Counted from the stretch's first letter, positions 30,986 through 40,250 are shown. The stretch is 64,000 bases of DNA from CAZZNQ01 sp964655775 (GCA_964655775.1 CAZZNQ010000004.1:28435-92434), one strand, 5' to 3'. The notes: generated by a model from the letters alone, not told the origin. Numbers and translations: made by a program.

Positions 30986-33900
30986 TGTGTTTCCTTTCCT
31001 TGCTGCTCCTGCGCCTGCTGCTCGGCCTGTATACGGCAGGCCCGCCGCCGGCACAGGATACCACACACGGCTACCGACAGGGGTATCAGAATCACGGCCA
31101 TCCACGTCAGGGCGTTGGGGCCGGCTCCCGACTGGTGGAAGCTTATGGCAAGAAGCGCAACCGCCGCTATCGAGGCCGCAAAGCAGGCGGCGCAGTTGCA
31201 GGTGACGCGCTGAACCTTGAGCGCCGCGAACAACCGGCCCTTCAGCAGGTTCACCAGCGCCGGCAGAAGCAACAGCGTGGTGACCGCCGCCAGGCCCAGA
31301 ATCCCCGCCATGAAGAAGCCGACGGTCTTGTACGGCGTAAGGGGCGCCACCAGCAGCGGCAGGAACCCCACCGCGACCACAATGGCATTGCGGCTTATGG
31401 CCCGGGCCGGCTCGCCGAACACGTGGCCCGACGCGGCATCCCAGGAACCATACTCGCGGACGGCGTTGCGGGTACGGGCCAGGAAATGGATGGCGAAATC
31501 GATGGCCAGGCCCAGCGTCAGCGACGAGAGCACGGCCACGGGCATGTCGTAGTCCTTGCCGACAAGGCCGATCAGCCCGTAGATCACGGCGATCGTCATT
31601 GTCAGCGGAATCATCGACAGCAGGCCCCACAGCGCCGAGTGGAACAGCACCGTCATCAGAATGAAGACCACCAGGAAGCTGCCCATGAACGCCTGCAGCA
31701 TTCCGGCGACCATCTTCTGCTGCCAGGCCACGTTTATGTAAGTCAGCCCGAACCAGTCGTGATCGATGGGAACCGGTGGCGTATGGTCGACCATGTATTC
31801 GTCTACCTGTGCGATCACCCGCTCCATGTCCTTATTGTCGCCGCTCTTGAGCTGAAGCCACACGTTGGCGCGGTTGTATTCCGGCGTCACAAAGTGCCAC
31901 AGGTCGTCCGGCGTGTGGCTGTTGCCGAACTGGAAAAGGCACTCGGCGACCATGCCCGGACTGTCGGGGACGGAATAGGCATCCTCCTCGCCGCGCAGTT
32001 CCTTGTGGACCTTCTTGACGATGTCCACCACGGAGTTGCTCTTGCCCACCACGGTCTCCGATCCGCGCAGCCCGGGATCGGTGAGGCTGTTCGCGAGCCC
32101 CTCCATGTATCGGAGGACCTCGGGACGCTTGAGCGGCTGCTCCAGGAGCAGGCTTTCCGACCGCACGGCGGTTCCCACGTCTTCCCATGCGTAGGCCGTC
32201 AGCCCTGTGGCCTCCCCGCGCTGGGCATCGAAGGCCTTTGTCACGGCGTCCAGAAGCACATCGGCCGACTCGGTCTTCTCCGCATTGCTCTCGACCAGGT
32301 CACGGGCCGCCGCGAAAACGTCGGCCTGGGGATCATCCGGGTACTGAGTTGCGAAGCGGGCTTCGGCCTCGTCGATCCGGGTCCACAGGGCGTCGGCGAC
32401 GTCCTGCGCGCTCTCGGCACCGGGCTGCGGCGTCAGCGCCAGGTACGCCTGGTAGGTGCCGGCGAAATGGCTGTTGAGCACGCGGTCCGCCACGCGGATC
32501 GGGTGATTGTAAGTGAACCACTTGGTCGGGTTGTCGTTGATGCGTATCTGCGTTATGCCGTAGACCGCCGCGGCGACGACTAAGGCGGAGGCGCCCAGGA
32601 TGAGCTTGCCCCGGCGGAAGGTGAAGTCGCCCACCCGGTGCAGCATCCTCGTGAGCGCTGTCGGGGGAGCTTCGTCGGCGTGCGAGACGCCGAAGCCCTC
32701 CAGTCGTCGCTCCGGGATGAACATGATGTAGGCCGGAATGAGCGTAACCGTGAGCAGCCAGGCGAACATGATGCCGAATGCGACGAACACGCCGAATACC
32801 TGCACGGGCGGGATGGGCGTGAGCGCCAGGGACGCAAAGCCGGCCGCCGACGTCAGCGATGTGTAGAGCATCGGCACGAACAGTTCTTCCATCACCTTCA
32901 GCACGGTCGCCTTCCGGTCGCGCGTGGCCTGATAGCGGTCGAAAAACTCGGACAGGATGTGTATCGCGTCCAGAACCGCTATCGGCATGATGAAGATGGG
33001 GATCATCGAACTCATGATGTGCACCGTGTAGCCCAGCGCAATCAGGAGCCCCATGGTGGCGATAACGGAGACAAGGGCGACGATCATCGGGCTGACGATC
33101 AACACCGGCTTCCGGAAGAACACGAACAGCAGGATGAAGATGACGACCATGGCCATCGGCGCCGAGACCGCCATCTGGATGAACATCTCGTGGCCGAAGG
33201 TGTCCTCCGCCACCGGCAGGCCCGTGATGTGATACTCCTCCGGACCGCCCAGCTCAGACGTCATTTCCTGGAGGCGTTGCGAGACCTGGTATGAAATGTC
33301 TTTTGCCGTGATCGGCACGTAGATGCAGATCGCCTTGCCGTCCTCCGAGACGACGGTGCCCTTCAGCAGGGGGTTGTTCAGCGCGCCGTCCCGCACGGCC
33401 AGGCACTCCTCGCGTGTCTCGGGAAGCGGTTTCGACATGAGGTAGGAGAAGTTGACGGTGCCGGCGCGGTGCTCTATGCGGTCGACCGTTGACGGCGCGA
33501 GCAGGTCGATGACAACAACACCCTCTTCCGCCTGCCTAGTGTCCGCCGCGGGTTCGGCGGGAAGGGGCGCTTCCATGTCGCCGGCGCCGGGAACAGGCGG
33601 CTCCTCGCTCGATCCGCCCATCTGCGGCAGGCCGGGTTCTCCGCCCCCGCCCATCTGGGGCAGCCCCGGTTCCCCATCGGCCGGGCCCGAGCCGGTCGGC
33701 AACGGGGGAGGGCTGGTCTCATCGTCGGCGTGCATGGGCTCCGCCCCCTGGGCCTTGGCCTGGGCGTCCGCCTCCTCCACGTCGCGTAGCTTCCGCATGG
33801 CTACGCCGGGCTTCAGCCCGTCGCCGCGCAACAGCTTTGCGAACTCCGTGAGCCGGTACACCTTGCGAAGCGAGTCGGGATTGAACACGCCGTCCGAGTG

Positions 33901-34113
33901 CTGCTCGTTGACCACGCCCACGGCGATCATGTCGTGGACGGCAAAAGCTTCCTTCATCTCATGATGGAAGACGCGCACCGGGTCCTGGCGGGAGAGCATG
34001 TTCTCCGGATCGGTGTCGATCTTGACCAGCGGCATGAAGGCCGCCAGAACCAGCGTTACGCAGACCACGGCGATTGCTACGACCCTGGGGTGCTCTACTG
34101 AGAACCTGACCAT
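30982..34113 (-). CDS. RND-superfamily (MMPL-type) exporter
   Basis: A 1043-residue inner-membrane protein with twelve predicted helices in two repeats (first helix about 11-30; blocks near 290-450 and 800-1000) and two large periplasmic loops. The SSD-like segment around IPIFIMPIAVLDAIHIL supports the MMPL/HpnN-like group, which moves lipids or hopanoid-type molecules with the proton gradient. The first loop contains a Gly/Pro/Glu-rich insertion (about 129-197) with EPGLPQM twice. It heads the exporter/LolA-like/barrel set and lies downstream of a DtxR-type regulator and an FmdB protein. ATG 34113 has a GTGGAGAGG site. Confidence 0.92.
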   Translation of the reverse strand: MVRFSVEHPRVVAIAVVCVTLVLAAFMPLVKIDTDPENMLSRQDPVRVFHHEMKEAFAVHDMIAVGVVNEQHSDGVFNPDSLRKVYRLTEFAKLLRGDGLKPGVAMRKLRDVEEADAQAKAQGAEPMHADDETSPPPLPTGSGPADGEPGLPQMGGGGEPGLPQMGGSSEEPPVPGAGDMEAPLPAEPAADTRQAEEGVVVIDLLAPSTVDRIEHRAGTVNFSYLMSKPLPETREECLAVRDGALNNPLLKGTVVSEDGKAICIYVPITAKDISYQVSQRLQEMTSELGGPEEYHITGLPVAEDTFGHEMFIQMAVSAPMAMVVIFILLFVFFRKPVLIVSPMIVALVSVIATMGLLIALGYTVHIMSSMIPIFIMPIAVLDAIHILSEFFDRYQATRDRKATVLKVMEELFVPMLYTSLTSAAGFASLALTPIPPVQVFGVFVAFGIMFAWLLTVTLIPAYIMFIPERRLEGFGVSHADEAPPTALTRMLHRVGDFTFRRGKLILGASALVVAAAVYGITQIRINDNPTKWFTYNHPIRVADRVLNSHFAGTYQAYLALTPQPGAESAQDVADALWTRIDEAEARFATQYPDDPQADVFAAARDLVESNAEKTESADVLLDAVTKAFDAQRGEATGLTAYAWEDVGTAVRSESLLLEQPLKRPEVLRYMEGLANSLTDPGLRGSETVVGKSNSVVDIVKKVHKELRGEEDAYSVPDSPGMVAECLFQFGNSHTPDDLWHFVTPEYNRANVWLQLKSGDNKDMERVIAQVDEYMVDHTPPVPIDHDWFGLTYINVAWQQKMVAGMLQAFMGSFLVVFILMTVLFHSALWGLLSMIPLTMTIAVIYGLIGLVGKDYDMPVAVLSSLTLGLAIDFAIHFLARTRNAVREYGSWDAASGHVFGEPARAISRNAIVVAVGFLPLLVAPLTPYKTVGFFMAGILGLAAVTTLLLLPALVNLLKGRLFAALKVQRVTCNCAACFAASIAAVALLAISFHQSGAGPNALTWMAVILIPLSVAVCGILCRRRACRIQAEQQAQEQQGKETQ

Positions 34114-34208
34114 GTCGGCCTCTCCACTATCTGCCTCTTGCCGGTGCCGGTTTAATGGTAGACATTCCTGTCATCCTTTGCCTCACTTGGCCACGCCGAC
34201 CAGTATGT

Positions 34209-34418
34209 TTACCGAAGCGGGCAGGACCCGTCCGTGCACGTTGCGCAGGAGGCGCTTGCCGTGCGGCTCTCCTTGACCTTTCCGGAGAAGACGGACAGCA
34301 GCCTGGTCATCTTCTCGCTGCCGCAGTCGGGGCAGGCGTGCTCCCGCTTATCCGCGCTGGATTCCAGCACTTCGATTACGTTGCGACACTCTTCGCACTT
34401 GTACTCAAAGATAGGCAT
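34209..34418 (-). CDS. FmdB-family zinc-ribbon protein
   Basis: A 69-residue protein starting with the family's MPIFEYKCEEC, followed by CPDCG. The two CxxC pairs form one zinc ribbon. A Ser/Thr/Cys-rich tail ends in CATCTDGSCPLR and could bind a second metal. FmdB proteins are often called putative regulators, without firm proof. ATG 34418 has GAGGGA upstream; an ATG five codons earlier overlaps the regulator stop. Confidence 0.82.
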   Translation of the reverse strand: MPIFEYKCEECRNVIEVLESSADKREHACPDCGSEKMTRLLSVFSGKVKESRTASASCATCTDGSCPLR

Positions 34419-34429
34419 TGCAGGTTCCC

Positions 34430-34942
34430 TCATATGTTCTCGAGTTGTTCATCTTCCCATTCTTCCAGCAGTTGGCGGATCCATTCCTGGCAGCTCTTCT
34501 GACCGACACGCTCCTCAGCAAAGCATCGGAACCTCTCCAGCCAGCCCGTCTGCACGCGCGGATGGCGCTTGACGAAGGCCAGGAAGCAGACGATGCGCTT
34601 GAGTACTTCCTCGTCCATCGCGTGCTCGATCCGGCGCGCGTTGCTGTCGGCCAGTGGTTCGTCCACGTCGAGCACCTCCGACAGGAACCGGCTCAGCACG
34701 GCGTGGCGTGCGTAGAGCCTCTCGCCCATCGCGCGGCCTTCGTCGGTCAGGTTAGCGGCCTCATACGGTTCGTAGAGAAGGAGGTCGTGCTCGGACAGGC
34801 TCCGCAGGGCGGCCGTCACCGTGGACTTATGGACGTCCAGTTCTGCGGCGATGTCTTTCGTTCGCGCCGCGCCCTTCTCCTCCTGCAGACGGTAGACCGT
34901 CTCCAGGTACTGGGCCATCTTCTGTGTGATCGTTTTGTCCAT
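34430..34942 (-). CDS. DtxR/MntR-type metal-dependent regulator
   Basis: A 170-residue repressor of the DtxR family. The winged HTH (about 3-65) contains KMAQYLETVYRLQEEKG, then TKDIAAELDVHKSTVTAAL. A dimerisation domain follows, with HAVLSRFLSEVL, DARRIEHAMDEEVLKRI-like metal-ligand helices (Glu, His) typical of Mn/Fe sensors. I chose ATG 34942, where the family starts. Upstream lie a TTGACA promoter and a TTTGGTAACCAAA dyad, so it very likely represses itself and perhaps the fmdB-RND-LolA-barrel genes downstream. Confidence 0.9.
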   Translation of the reverse strand: MDKTITQKMAQYLETVYRLQEEKGAARTKDIAAELDVHKSTVTAALRSLSEHDLLLYEPYEAANLTDEGRAMGERLYARHAVLSRFLSEVLDVDEPLADSNARRIEHAMDEEVLKRIVCFLAFVKRHPRVQTGWLERFRCFAEERVGQKSCQEWIRQLLEEWEDEQLENI

Positions 34943-34955
34943 AGGCCGGATTAGT

Positions 34956-34968
34956 TTTGGTAACCAAA
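34956..34968. promoter_or_regulatory. DtxR/MntR-type operator
   Basis: TTTGGTAACCAAA has two perfect 6-bp arms around a central A. It lies between the -10 box and the start codon of the regulator, the usual site for autorepression. Confidence 0.6.
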
Positions 34969-34976
34969 CAATGTAT

Positions 34977-35005
34977 GATATATCAAACTCACGTCGAGTT
35001 GTCAA
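34977..35005 (-). promoter_or_regulatory. Sigma-70-type promoter of the DtxR-type regulator
   Basis: On the minus strand: perfect TTGACA (35000-35005), 17 bp, TATATC (34977-34982), about 35 bases before the ATG. Confidence 0.65.
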
Positions 35006-35063
35006 GCTGTACTCGAGATTTTTCGGTGGAAAGGTAGATCTCGGCGTGACGCCGGTCAGCGGA

Positions 35064-36101
35064 TCAGCGATGCCTTAGGGCGAAGTGGCGTATCACGTCC
35101 AACATGAACTCAACCGGATCGTCGCACTCGGCAAGCAGCCGTCGGTGGGCATCCGCCGCCTTGCGTTTCATCCCGTCGTCGGCGAGCCATTCGCGGCTCC
35201 GCTCGGAGGCGTCGCGAACCGAGTGAACGGTCGTCACGTGGCCGTAGCGGCGCTCCATCTCGTCCAGATAGCCGCGCCGCGACTCCGGGCTCAGGTAGAC
35301 GGCCGGCGTCCCCAGGCAGGCGGCCTCGGATGCCATGCTGCTGCCTTCGCCCACGTAGAGCCGCGCGAAGGCCAGCAGGTGGAGCACGTGCTTGACCGGC
35401 ACGGGATTGACGTATTCCTCAAGCTCCGGCGGCGGCGCCCCCTCAGCGCTGATGACCGGCCGCGCGCGTTCGGCCACCGCCTCCACAAGATCGATCATGT
35501 CCCGCTGCGTGTACCCCTTCACGCCCAGGTCGTGTATCGCCTGCCACTCCTTCAGCCGCAGCACGGCGTACGGCTCGTCCGGTTCCACGCCGTGGGACCT
35601 GAGCAGATCCGGATCGGGCCGGAACCGGTTCGGGTGCGTATAGGCGAGGTGGGGCGGCGCGTCGTAGCGGATCTCCTTTCCCGGGAAGCTGCGCTCGTAG
35701 CCCATGCCGGTGCAGACGACCGTGGCGAAGGGCGCGGAGAGCGCGATCTGGAGGGAGGCGAACTCGGTGTCGTCGTAGCAGATCGTCGGCACGTTCAGCA
35801 ATCGCCCGACCATGCCGATGCTGATGCCCGTTTTGGCCAGCATCACCTGCGGATGGAACTGCGCCGCCAGCTCCAGGAGCCGGCCCGTTCGCCAGGCAAG
35901 CTCCAGCCCCATTCCCGTCAGCCCCCTGCTGGTCTTGCTCAGGCGGTGATGGCGGATGCCCAACTGATCCAGCAGGGCCAGGGTCTCGTCCTTGTCGCGC
36001 GAGGTCACCAGCACCCGGTGGCCCTCGCCCAACAGAATGCGGATGGCATCCTTGAACAGCAGCACCTGGGCGGGATGTTTCAGGTCGAACAGCACGCGCA
36101 T
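35064..36101 (-). CDS. DUF354 family glycosyltransferase-like protein
   Basis: A 345-residue protein with a GT-B-like fold. The N-terminus MRVLFDLKHPAQVLLFKDA is the DUF354 signature. The middle contains TICYDDTEFASLQIALSAPF, and the C-terminal Rossmann part contains FARLYVGEGSSMASEAA and GTPAVYLSP, which resemble the donor site of GT-B enzymes such as UDP-GlcNAc epimerases. Family members occur in archaea and bacteria in glycan loci; activity is unknown. Start is uncertain: ATG 36101 lacks a good ribosome site, and GTG 36119 with AAGGTG is an alternative. It is divergent from the flippase-like gene. Confidence 0.82.
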   Translation of the reverse strand: MRVLFDLKHPAQVLLFKDAIRILLGEGHRVLVTSRDKDETLALLDQLGIRHHRLSKTSRGLTGMGLELAWRTGRLLELAAQFHPQVMLAKTGISIGMVGRLLNVPTICYDDTEFASLQIALSAPFATVVCTGMGYERSFPGKEIRYDAPPHLAYTHPNRFRPDPDLLRSHGVEPDEPYAVLRLKEWQAIHDLGVKGYTQRDMIDLVEAVAERARPVISAEGAPPPELEEYVNPVPVKHVLHLLAFARLYVGEGSSMASEAACLGTPAVYLSPESRRGYLDEMERRYGHVTTVHSVRDASERSREWLADDGMKRKAADAHRRLLAECDDPVEFMLDVIRHFALRHR

Positions 36102-36206
36102 GGGAGTTGGGTCCGTCACTGTGGCGGCACCTTCGAATGGGGCAGCGGGCATTCTGACCGAAAGCGCAGGCGCGTTCAACCGCCGCCCGGCCGGGGCGTG
36201 CCGCCG

Positions 36207-36236
36207 TTGTGGCGGCCCGAAATGGTGGGCTATAAT
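36207..36236 (+). promoter_or_regulatory. Sigma-70-type promoter for the flippase-like gene
   Basis: TTGTGG, 18 bp and perfect TATAAT, about 80 bases before the ATG at 36317. Confidence 0.5.
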
Positions 36237-36316
36237 GCCGCATCCTTCGGTGCGGCCCGTGCTGCGGCCGCGTCGTCGCACGCTTCCAACGCTCCTGCTA
36301 GGCGCCGACTGGGCCA

Positions 36317-37279
36317 ATGAAACGCCGCACGCTTGCCAGCATGCTTCTCCTTGCGGTGGTGCTCGTCGTGGGAGCGGCGTTCGTCTACTACAAGCGTGAC
36401 CGCTTCGCCGTGCTGCTGACGGTGCCCCTTTCCGGCATCGTCGCCCTGGTGGGCATACGGCTGATCGGGCGAGGCATCGAGGCATTCACCATGCGGCGCA
36501 TGCTGCGCGGGATGGGTGCAGACATGGCCCCGATGGAGAGCCACCTGATCGCCTGGGCGGCACTGTACTGGAATCACATGCCCATGCGGGCGGGAACGGG
36601 CGCGCTGGCGCTCTACATGAAACGCCGCCACGGCCTGGCCTACAGCCGGTTCGTGGTGTTCGTGATCGCAATGCAGCTTGTGCGCATTCTGGGCCTGGGC
36701 CTGCTGGGAATCGGTGCGTGCGTGTGGATAGCCGCCACCGGGCACCTTCCCCTCTGGATGCCGCTGCTTTTCGGGGCCGTGGTGGCCGGTTCCGTAGCCG
36801 CAATGCTCGTCCCGGTGAGCTGGCGCTATGAGGGGGACCGGTTCCTCTTGCGCGCGCTCTCGCAGATCAGCCATGCCTGGGACGCAATGCGCGGCCGGTT
36901 GCCGCTGTTGGTCCGCATCGGAGCCTGGAAGATGGTGCAGGCCACGGTGGTCAGCGCGGGGACGTTCGTGAGCTTCCGGCTGGTGGGCCTGCAACTCAGC
37001 TACCCCCAGTCCGTGGTGGTGTTGCTCGTGCAGAGCTTCGCGACGCTGGTCTCGATTGTGCCGGCCGGGCTCGGCGTGAACGAGGCGCTGGCCGGCGCAG
37101 TGGGCGCGGCGTTCGGATTCGCCTTTGCTGACGGCGTGGTTGCGAACACACTGTTCCGCGCGGTCACGCTCCTGCTGGTGCTGACGCTGGGTCCGCTGGC
37201 CTCGCACCGCATTCTGTTGCATTTCCTGCCGTCCGGCACCGACGGAGACGGGCCCGACGGCGAAGACGATCCCGAGTAG
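36317..37279 (+). CDS. UPF0104/LPG-synthase-type membrane flippase-like protein
   Basis: A 320-residue integral membrane protein with about eight helices. It resembles the transmembrane domain shared by MprF and UPF0104/AglD-type proteins. LIGRGIEAFTMRRML, HMPMRAGTGALALYMK and VSIVPAGLGVNEALAGAVG are the conserved landmarks, the last with the Pro-x-Gly-x-Gly-x-Glu pattern of the family. It probably moves a lipid or lipid-linked sugar across the inner membrane. The tail is short and acidic. It runs into the GH3 gene after 15 bases. Confidence 0.85.
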   Translation: MKRRTLASMLLLAVVLVVGAAFVYYKRDRFAVLLTVPLSGIVALVGIRLIGRGIEAFTMRRMLRGMGADMAPMESHLIAWAALYWNHMPMRAGTGALALYMKRRHGLAYSRFVVFVIAMQLVRILGLGLLGIGACVWIAATGHLPLWMPLLFGAVVAGSVAAMLVPVSWRYEGDRFLLRALSQISHAWDAMRGRLPLLVRIGAWKMVQATVVSAGTFVSFRLVGLQLSYPQSVVVLLVQSFATLVSIVPAGLGVNEALAGAVGAAFGFAFADGVVANTLFRAVTLLLVLTLGPLASHRILLHFLPSGTDGDGPDGEDDPE

Positions 37280-37294
37280 GGAGGGAGAAGCCGG

Positions 37295-38953
37295 ATGCTT
37301 ACCGAGAGCGACACTCAATGGGTCGAGGACACGTTGGCCGGGATGACGGTGCGCGAGAAGATCGCCCAGACGCTCATACCTCGCATGACGCGCAACAGCG
37401 TCGGCGCGCAGAGCGCGGGGGAGTGGGTCGAGAAGTACCAGATGGGCGGCTGCCACATATTCGGCGGGGCGATGGAATCGACCCGCAAGCTGGTGAAGGA
37501 GGCCCAATCCGGCGCGAAGATACCGCTCCTCATAACCGGTGACTTGGAGCGCGGCGTCGGACAGAGGGTGGACGGTTCGACCGAGTTCGCGGGTCAGCTT
37601 GCTCTGGGCGCCTGCGGAGACGAGGAACTCGCTTACCGGATGGGCGAGGCGATTGGCGTGGAAGGCCGTGCCTACGGCTTCAACTGGGTGTTCGGCCCGG
37701 TCGTCGACCTCTCCATCAACCCGCGCAACCTGAGCCACATACGCACGCTGGGCGGCGACCCAGAGACGGTTGCCCGGCTCTGCAGTGCGGTGATCCAAGG
37801 CATACAGGACAACGGCATGGCCGCCACCGCCAAGCACTTTCCCGGCGCCGGCGTGCACGACCTGGACTCGCACCTGACCACGCCCGTCAACCGGCTCTCC
37901 AAGGAGGAGTGGTACAGGCTCAGCGCGGTGCCGTTCAAGGCGGCGATCAACGCGGGCGTCTGGACGATCATGAACTCGCCGACCGCATGCCCCGCGATCG
38001 ACCCCGAGGCGGGGGATCCGCTCTTCCCGCGCCCGATCATGGTGAGCAGGTCCGCTCTGATGGGCATTCTGCGTGAGGAGATGGGGTTCGAGGGGCTGAT
38101 GGTGACCGACGCAGTGACCATGGCCGGCCTGACCATGCACGAACGCCGACTGCCGATGCACCTGGCCTGCCTGAATGCAGGCAACGACGCGCTGCTCTTC
38201 GTGCGGCGGCTGGACAACCTGATCGACTACCTGGAGCGCTGCCTGGACGACGGCAGTCTCGCCGAGGAACGCCTGGATAGCGCCGTGCGCAACGTGCTGA
38301 CGCTCAAAGCGAAGGTCGGGTTGCACAAGAGCCCGCCGCTCAGCTCCGACGAGGACGCCCGGGCCGTTCTCGCGTCCTCGCCCTACGGCGCCGACGCCGA
38401 GCGACTGTCGGAGAAGTCCATCACGCTCATTCGCGATAGCAAGAAGGTGCTCCCCCTGAAGGCGAAGCCCGGCACCCGCATCCTTAGCGTGCTGATCACG
38501 AACCGTCCCGACTTCACCACCGACGTGATGGACGCTGCGCTGCGGGAGGCCGGCTGCGAGGCGGACAGCCACAAGAACCCGGAGCAGGAGACGCTCTACG
38601 ACCGCATCGAAGACGGAGAGTGGGACGCCATCATCGTGAGCCTCTACTACCCGCCGCAGTGGGGATGGTCCACGCCGCGCTGCCACGGGCCGGAGTCGCG
38701 CTGCATGATGGACGGCTTCCCCTTCGCGAACCCCGACGTGCCGGCGATCTTCATCAGCTTCGCCAACCCTTATCACCTTTACGAGTTCGCCTTCATGGAC
38801 CCCTACATCAACACCTACGGTGGGGCCGCGGGCACGCAGAAGGCCACGGCGCGGGCGATCCTGGGTGAGATTCCATTCCTTGGCAGGTCGCCGGTTGCGC
38901 AGCCGCCGTTCTTCGAGCTGGGCGACGGCATCGTCACCGGCGACGGCGATTAG
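37295..38953 (+). CDS. Glycoside hydrolase family 3, beta-N-acetylhexosaminidase-like
   Basis: A 552-residue GH3 enzyme without a signal peptide, thus probably cytoplasmic. AKHFPGAGVHDLDSH (about 179-193) matches the KHFPGHGxxxxDSH motif of NagZ-type enzymes. The second residue of the pair is Ala where NagZ has His, but the Asp-x-His that acts as general acid is kept. MVTDAVTMAG (about 269-278) contains the nucleophile Asp. A C-terminal alpha/beta domain (about 365-552) makes it longer than NagZ. It could recycle cell-wall amino sugars or trim another hexosaminide. GGGAGGGAG precedes the ATG. Confidence 0.9.
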   Translation: MLTESDTQWVEDTLAGMTVREKIAQTLIPRMTRNSVGAQSAGEWVEKYQMGGCHIFGGAMESTRKLVKEAQSGAKIPLLITGDLERGVGQRVDGSTEFAGQLALGACGDEELAYRMGEAIGVEGRAYGFNWVFGPVVDLSINPRNLSHIRTLGGDPETVARLCSAVIQGIQDNGMAATAKHFPGAGVHDLDSHLTTPVNRLSKEEWYRLSAVPFKAAINAGVWTIMNSPTACPAIDPEAGDPLFPRPIMVSRSALMGILREEMGFEGLMVTDAVTMAGLTMHERRLPMHLACLNAGNDALLFVRRLDNLIDYLERCLDDGSLAEERLDSAVRNVLTLKAKVGLHKSPPLSSDEDARAVLASSPYGADAERLSEKSITLIRDSKKVLPLKAKPGTRILSVLITNRPDFTTDVMDAALREAGCEADSHKNPEQETLYDRIEDGEWDAIIVSLYYPPQWGWSTPRCHGPESRCMMDGFPFANPDVPAIFISFANPYHLYEFAFMDPYINTYGGAAGTQKATARAILGEIPFLGRSPVAQPPFFELGDGIVTGDGD

Positions 38954-39004
38954 GACCGGTTTGGTTGCCCGCATTCCGCGACGCTGAGGAAAGGAGATGT
39001 GCGC

Positions 39005-40246
39005 TTGAGGATCGGGCTGAAACACATCGGCACCACGGCCCTGGTCAGTGCCATCATGATCGGGCCGGGCACCATCTCGTCCGTCCTGAACGCTGGCTCC
39101 CTGTACGGGGTCCGGCTGCTGTGGGCGGTCCTGCTCTCCGCGATCGTGCTGACCACGGTCGCCTATCTCGTCGGGAAGGTCACCATCGTGACCGGCCTGA
39201 CCACGTTCGAACTGATGGACCGCCACGTCCTGCGCGGGCTCGGCAAGGTGGTTGCGTACGTTCAGGTGCCGACGCACGTGGCCGTCATCACCGCCGCCGC
39301 GGCCACGCTCGCCCACGTCGGCGGCATGATCTTCCACGTGTCCAACCAGTTGGTGATTCTGTCGCTGCTGGCGGCCGTTTCGCTGGCGTTGTGGATATGG
39401 GCGGGCGGCTTCCGCTGGCTTCGGCGACTGACCACGGGGCTGGTTCTGGCGATGGCGGCGGTGTTCGCTGCACTGGTCGTCTCGATGCGGTGGGACCCCG
39501 GCGCCGTGGCGCAGGGCCTTGTGCCGAGCCTTCCCGGAGGCGGTTCCGAAGGGCTGCTGGTGACGATGGGCATCGTGGGCGGCGCGTCCGGTAGCGCCGT
39601 GCTGCTGATACTCCCGTACCAGGTGAAGGCGAGCCGCCTGGGCACGGCCGATATCCGCCGGCTGGCATGGGACGCGGTCATCTTCATGGGCGTGGCTTTC
39701 GGCGTGGTTTCCCTGGCCGTCATGGGCGTCGGCGCGGCCATCTCCCAGGGGGAGGGCATCCGCAATGCCACCCGGGCCTTCGGGCTTCTGGCCACGCATT
39801 GGAACCCGGCGGTGGGCTGGATCTTCCTGCTGGGCCTGTTCGCGGCCGTGTGGACCAGCGCCTGCGGTCCGTGCTACACCCCGCCGCTGCTGCTGGCCGA
39901 CGTAATGGATTGGCGCGGGCCCGACGGCGCGCGAATCGTGGAGGCCGATCCGCACAAGGACACGCGCTTCCGCGTCGTCGCCTCGCTCACCATGTTGTCC
40001 TGGCTGCTCTGCCCGGTGGTCGCCCGGTGGATGGAGCCATTCCACCTGCTGATGCTCTCGCTGGGCGTGCTCAATCTGTCCGTGCCGCTGCTCGTAGGTG
40101 TCTTCGTCTACGCCGGGTCTTCGCGCCGCATCATGGGCGAGCACACGGTTGGCTGGCCGGTGCGCGCCCTGGGCTCGCTGGCGTTCGTGTTCTCGTGGTG
40201 GGGAGTGGTGAACTTCGTCCGCTTCCTGGTGGGGTTTCTCATTTAG
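39005..40246 (+). CDS. Divergent NRAMP-like membrane transporter
   Basis: A 413-residue protein with about eleven helices. TM1 starts GTTALVSAIMIGPGTIS, which matches the GPG element of NRAMP proteins. The metal-binding DPGN that normally follows is missing: the region reads SVLNAGSLYG. The MPH motif of TM6 is replaced by LPYQ (about 203). It therefore probably carries something other than Mn2+ or Fe2+, as in known NRAMP-related Mg or unknown-substrate branches. I chose TTG 39005, eight bases from AAAGGAG; GTG 38999 is possible but only two bases from it. It follows GH3 by about 50 bases. Confidence 0.75.
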   Translation: MRIGLKHIGTTALVSAIMIGPGTISSVLNAGSLYGVRLLWAVLLSAIVLTTVAYLVGKVTIVTGLTTFELMDRHVLRGLGKVVAYVQVPTHVAVITAAAATLAHVGGMIFHVSNQLVILSLLAAVSLALWIWAGGFRWLRRLTTGLVLAMAAVFAALVVSMRWDPGAVAQGLVPSLPGGGSEGLLVTMGIVGGASGSAVLLILPYQVKASRLGTADIRRLAWDAVIFMGVAFGVVSLAVMGVGAAISQGEGIRNATRAFGLLATHWNPAVGWIFLLGLFAAVWTSACGPCYTPPLLLADVMDWRGPDGARIVEADPHKDTRFRVVASLTMLSWLLCPVVARWMEPFHLLMLSLGVLNLSVPLLVGVFVYAGSSRRIMGEHTVGWPVRALGSLAFVFSWWGVVNFVRFLVGFLI

Positions 40247-40250
40247 GCCG

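Noticed and set aside
36230..40144. 1304-codon minus-strand open frame across three plus-strand genes
   Set aside because: It covers a flippase-like, a GH3 and an NRAMP-like gene in antisense; the His/Gln/Arg-rich translation has no recognisable fold.
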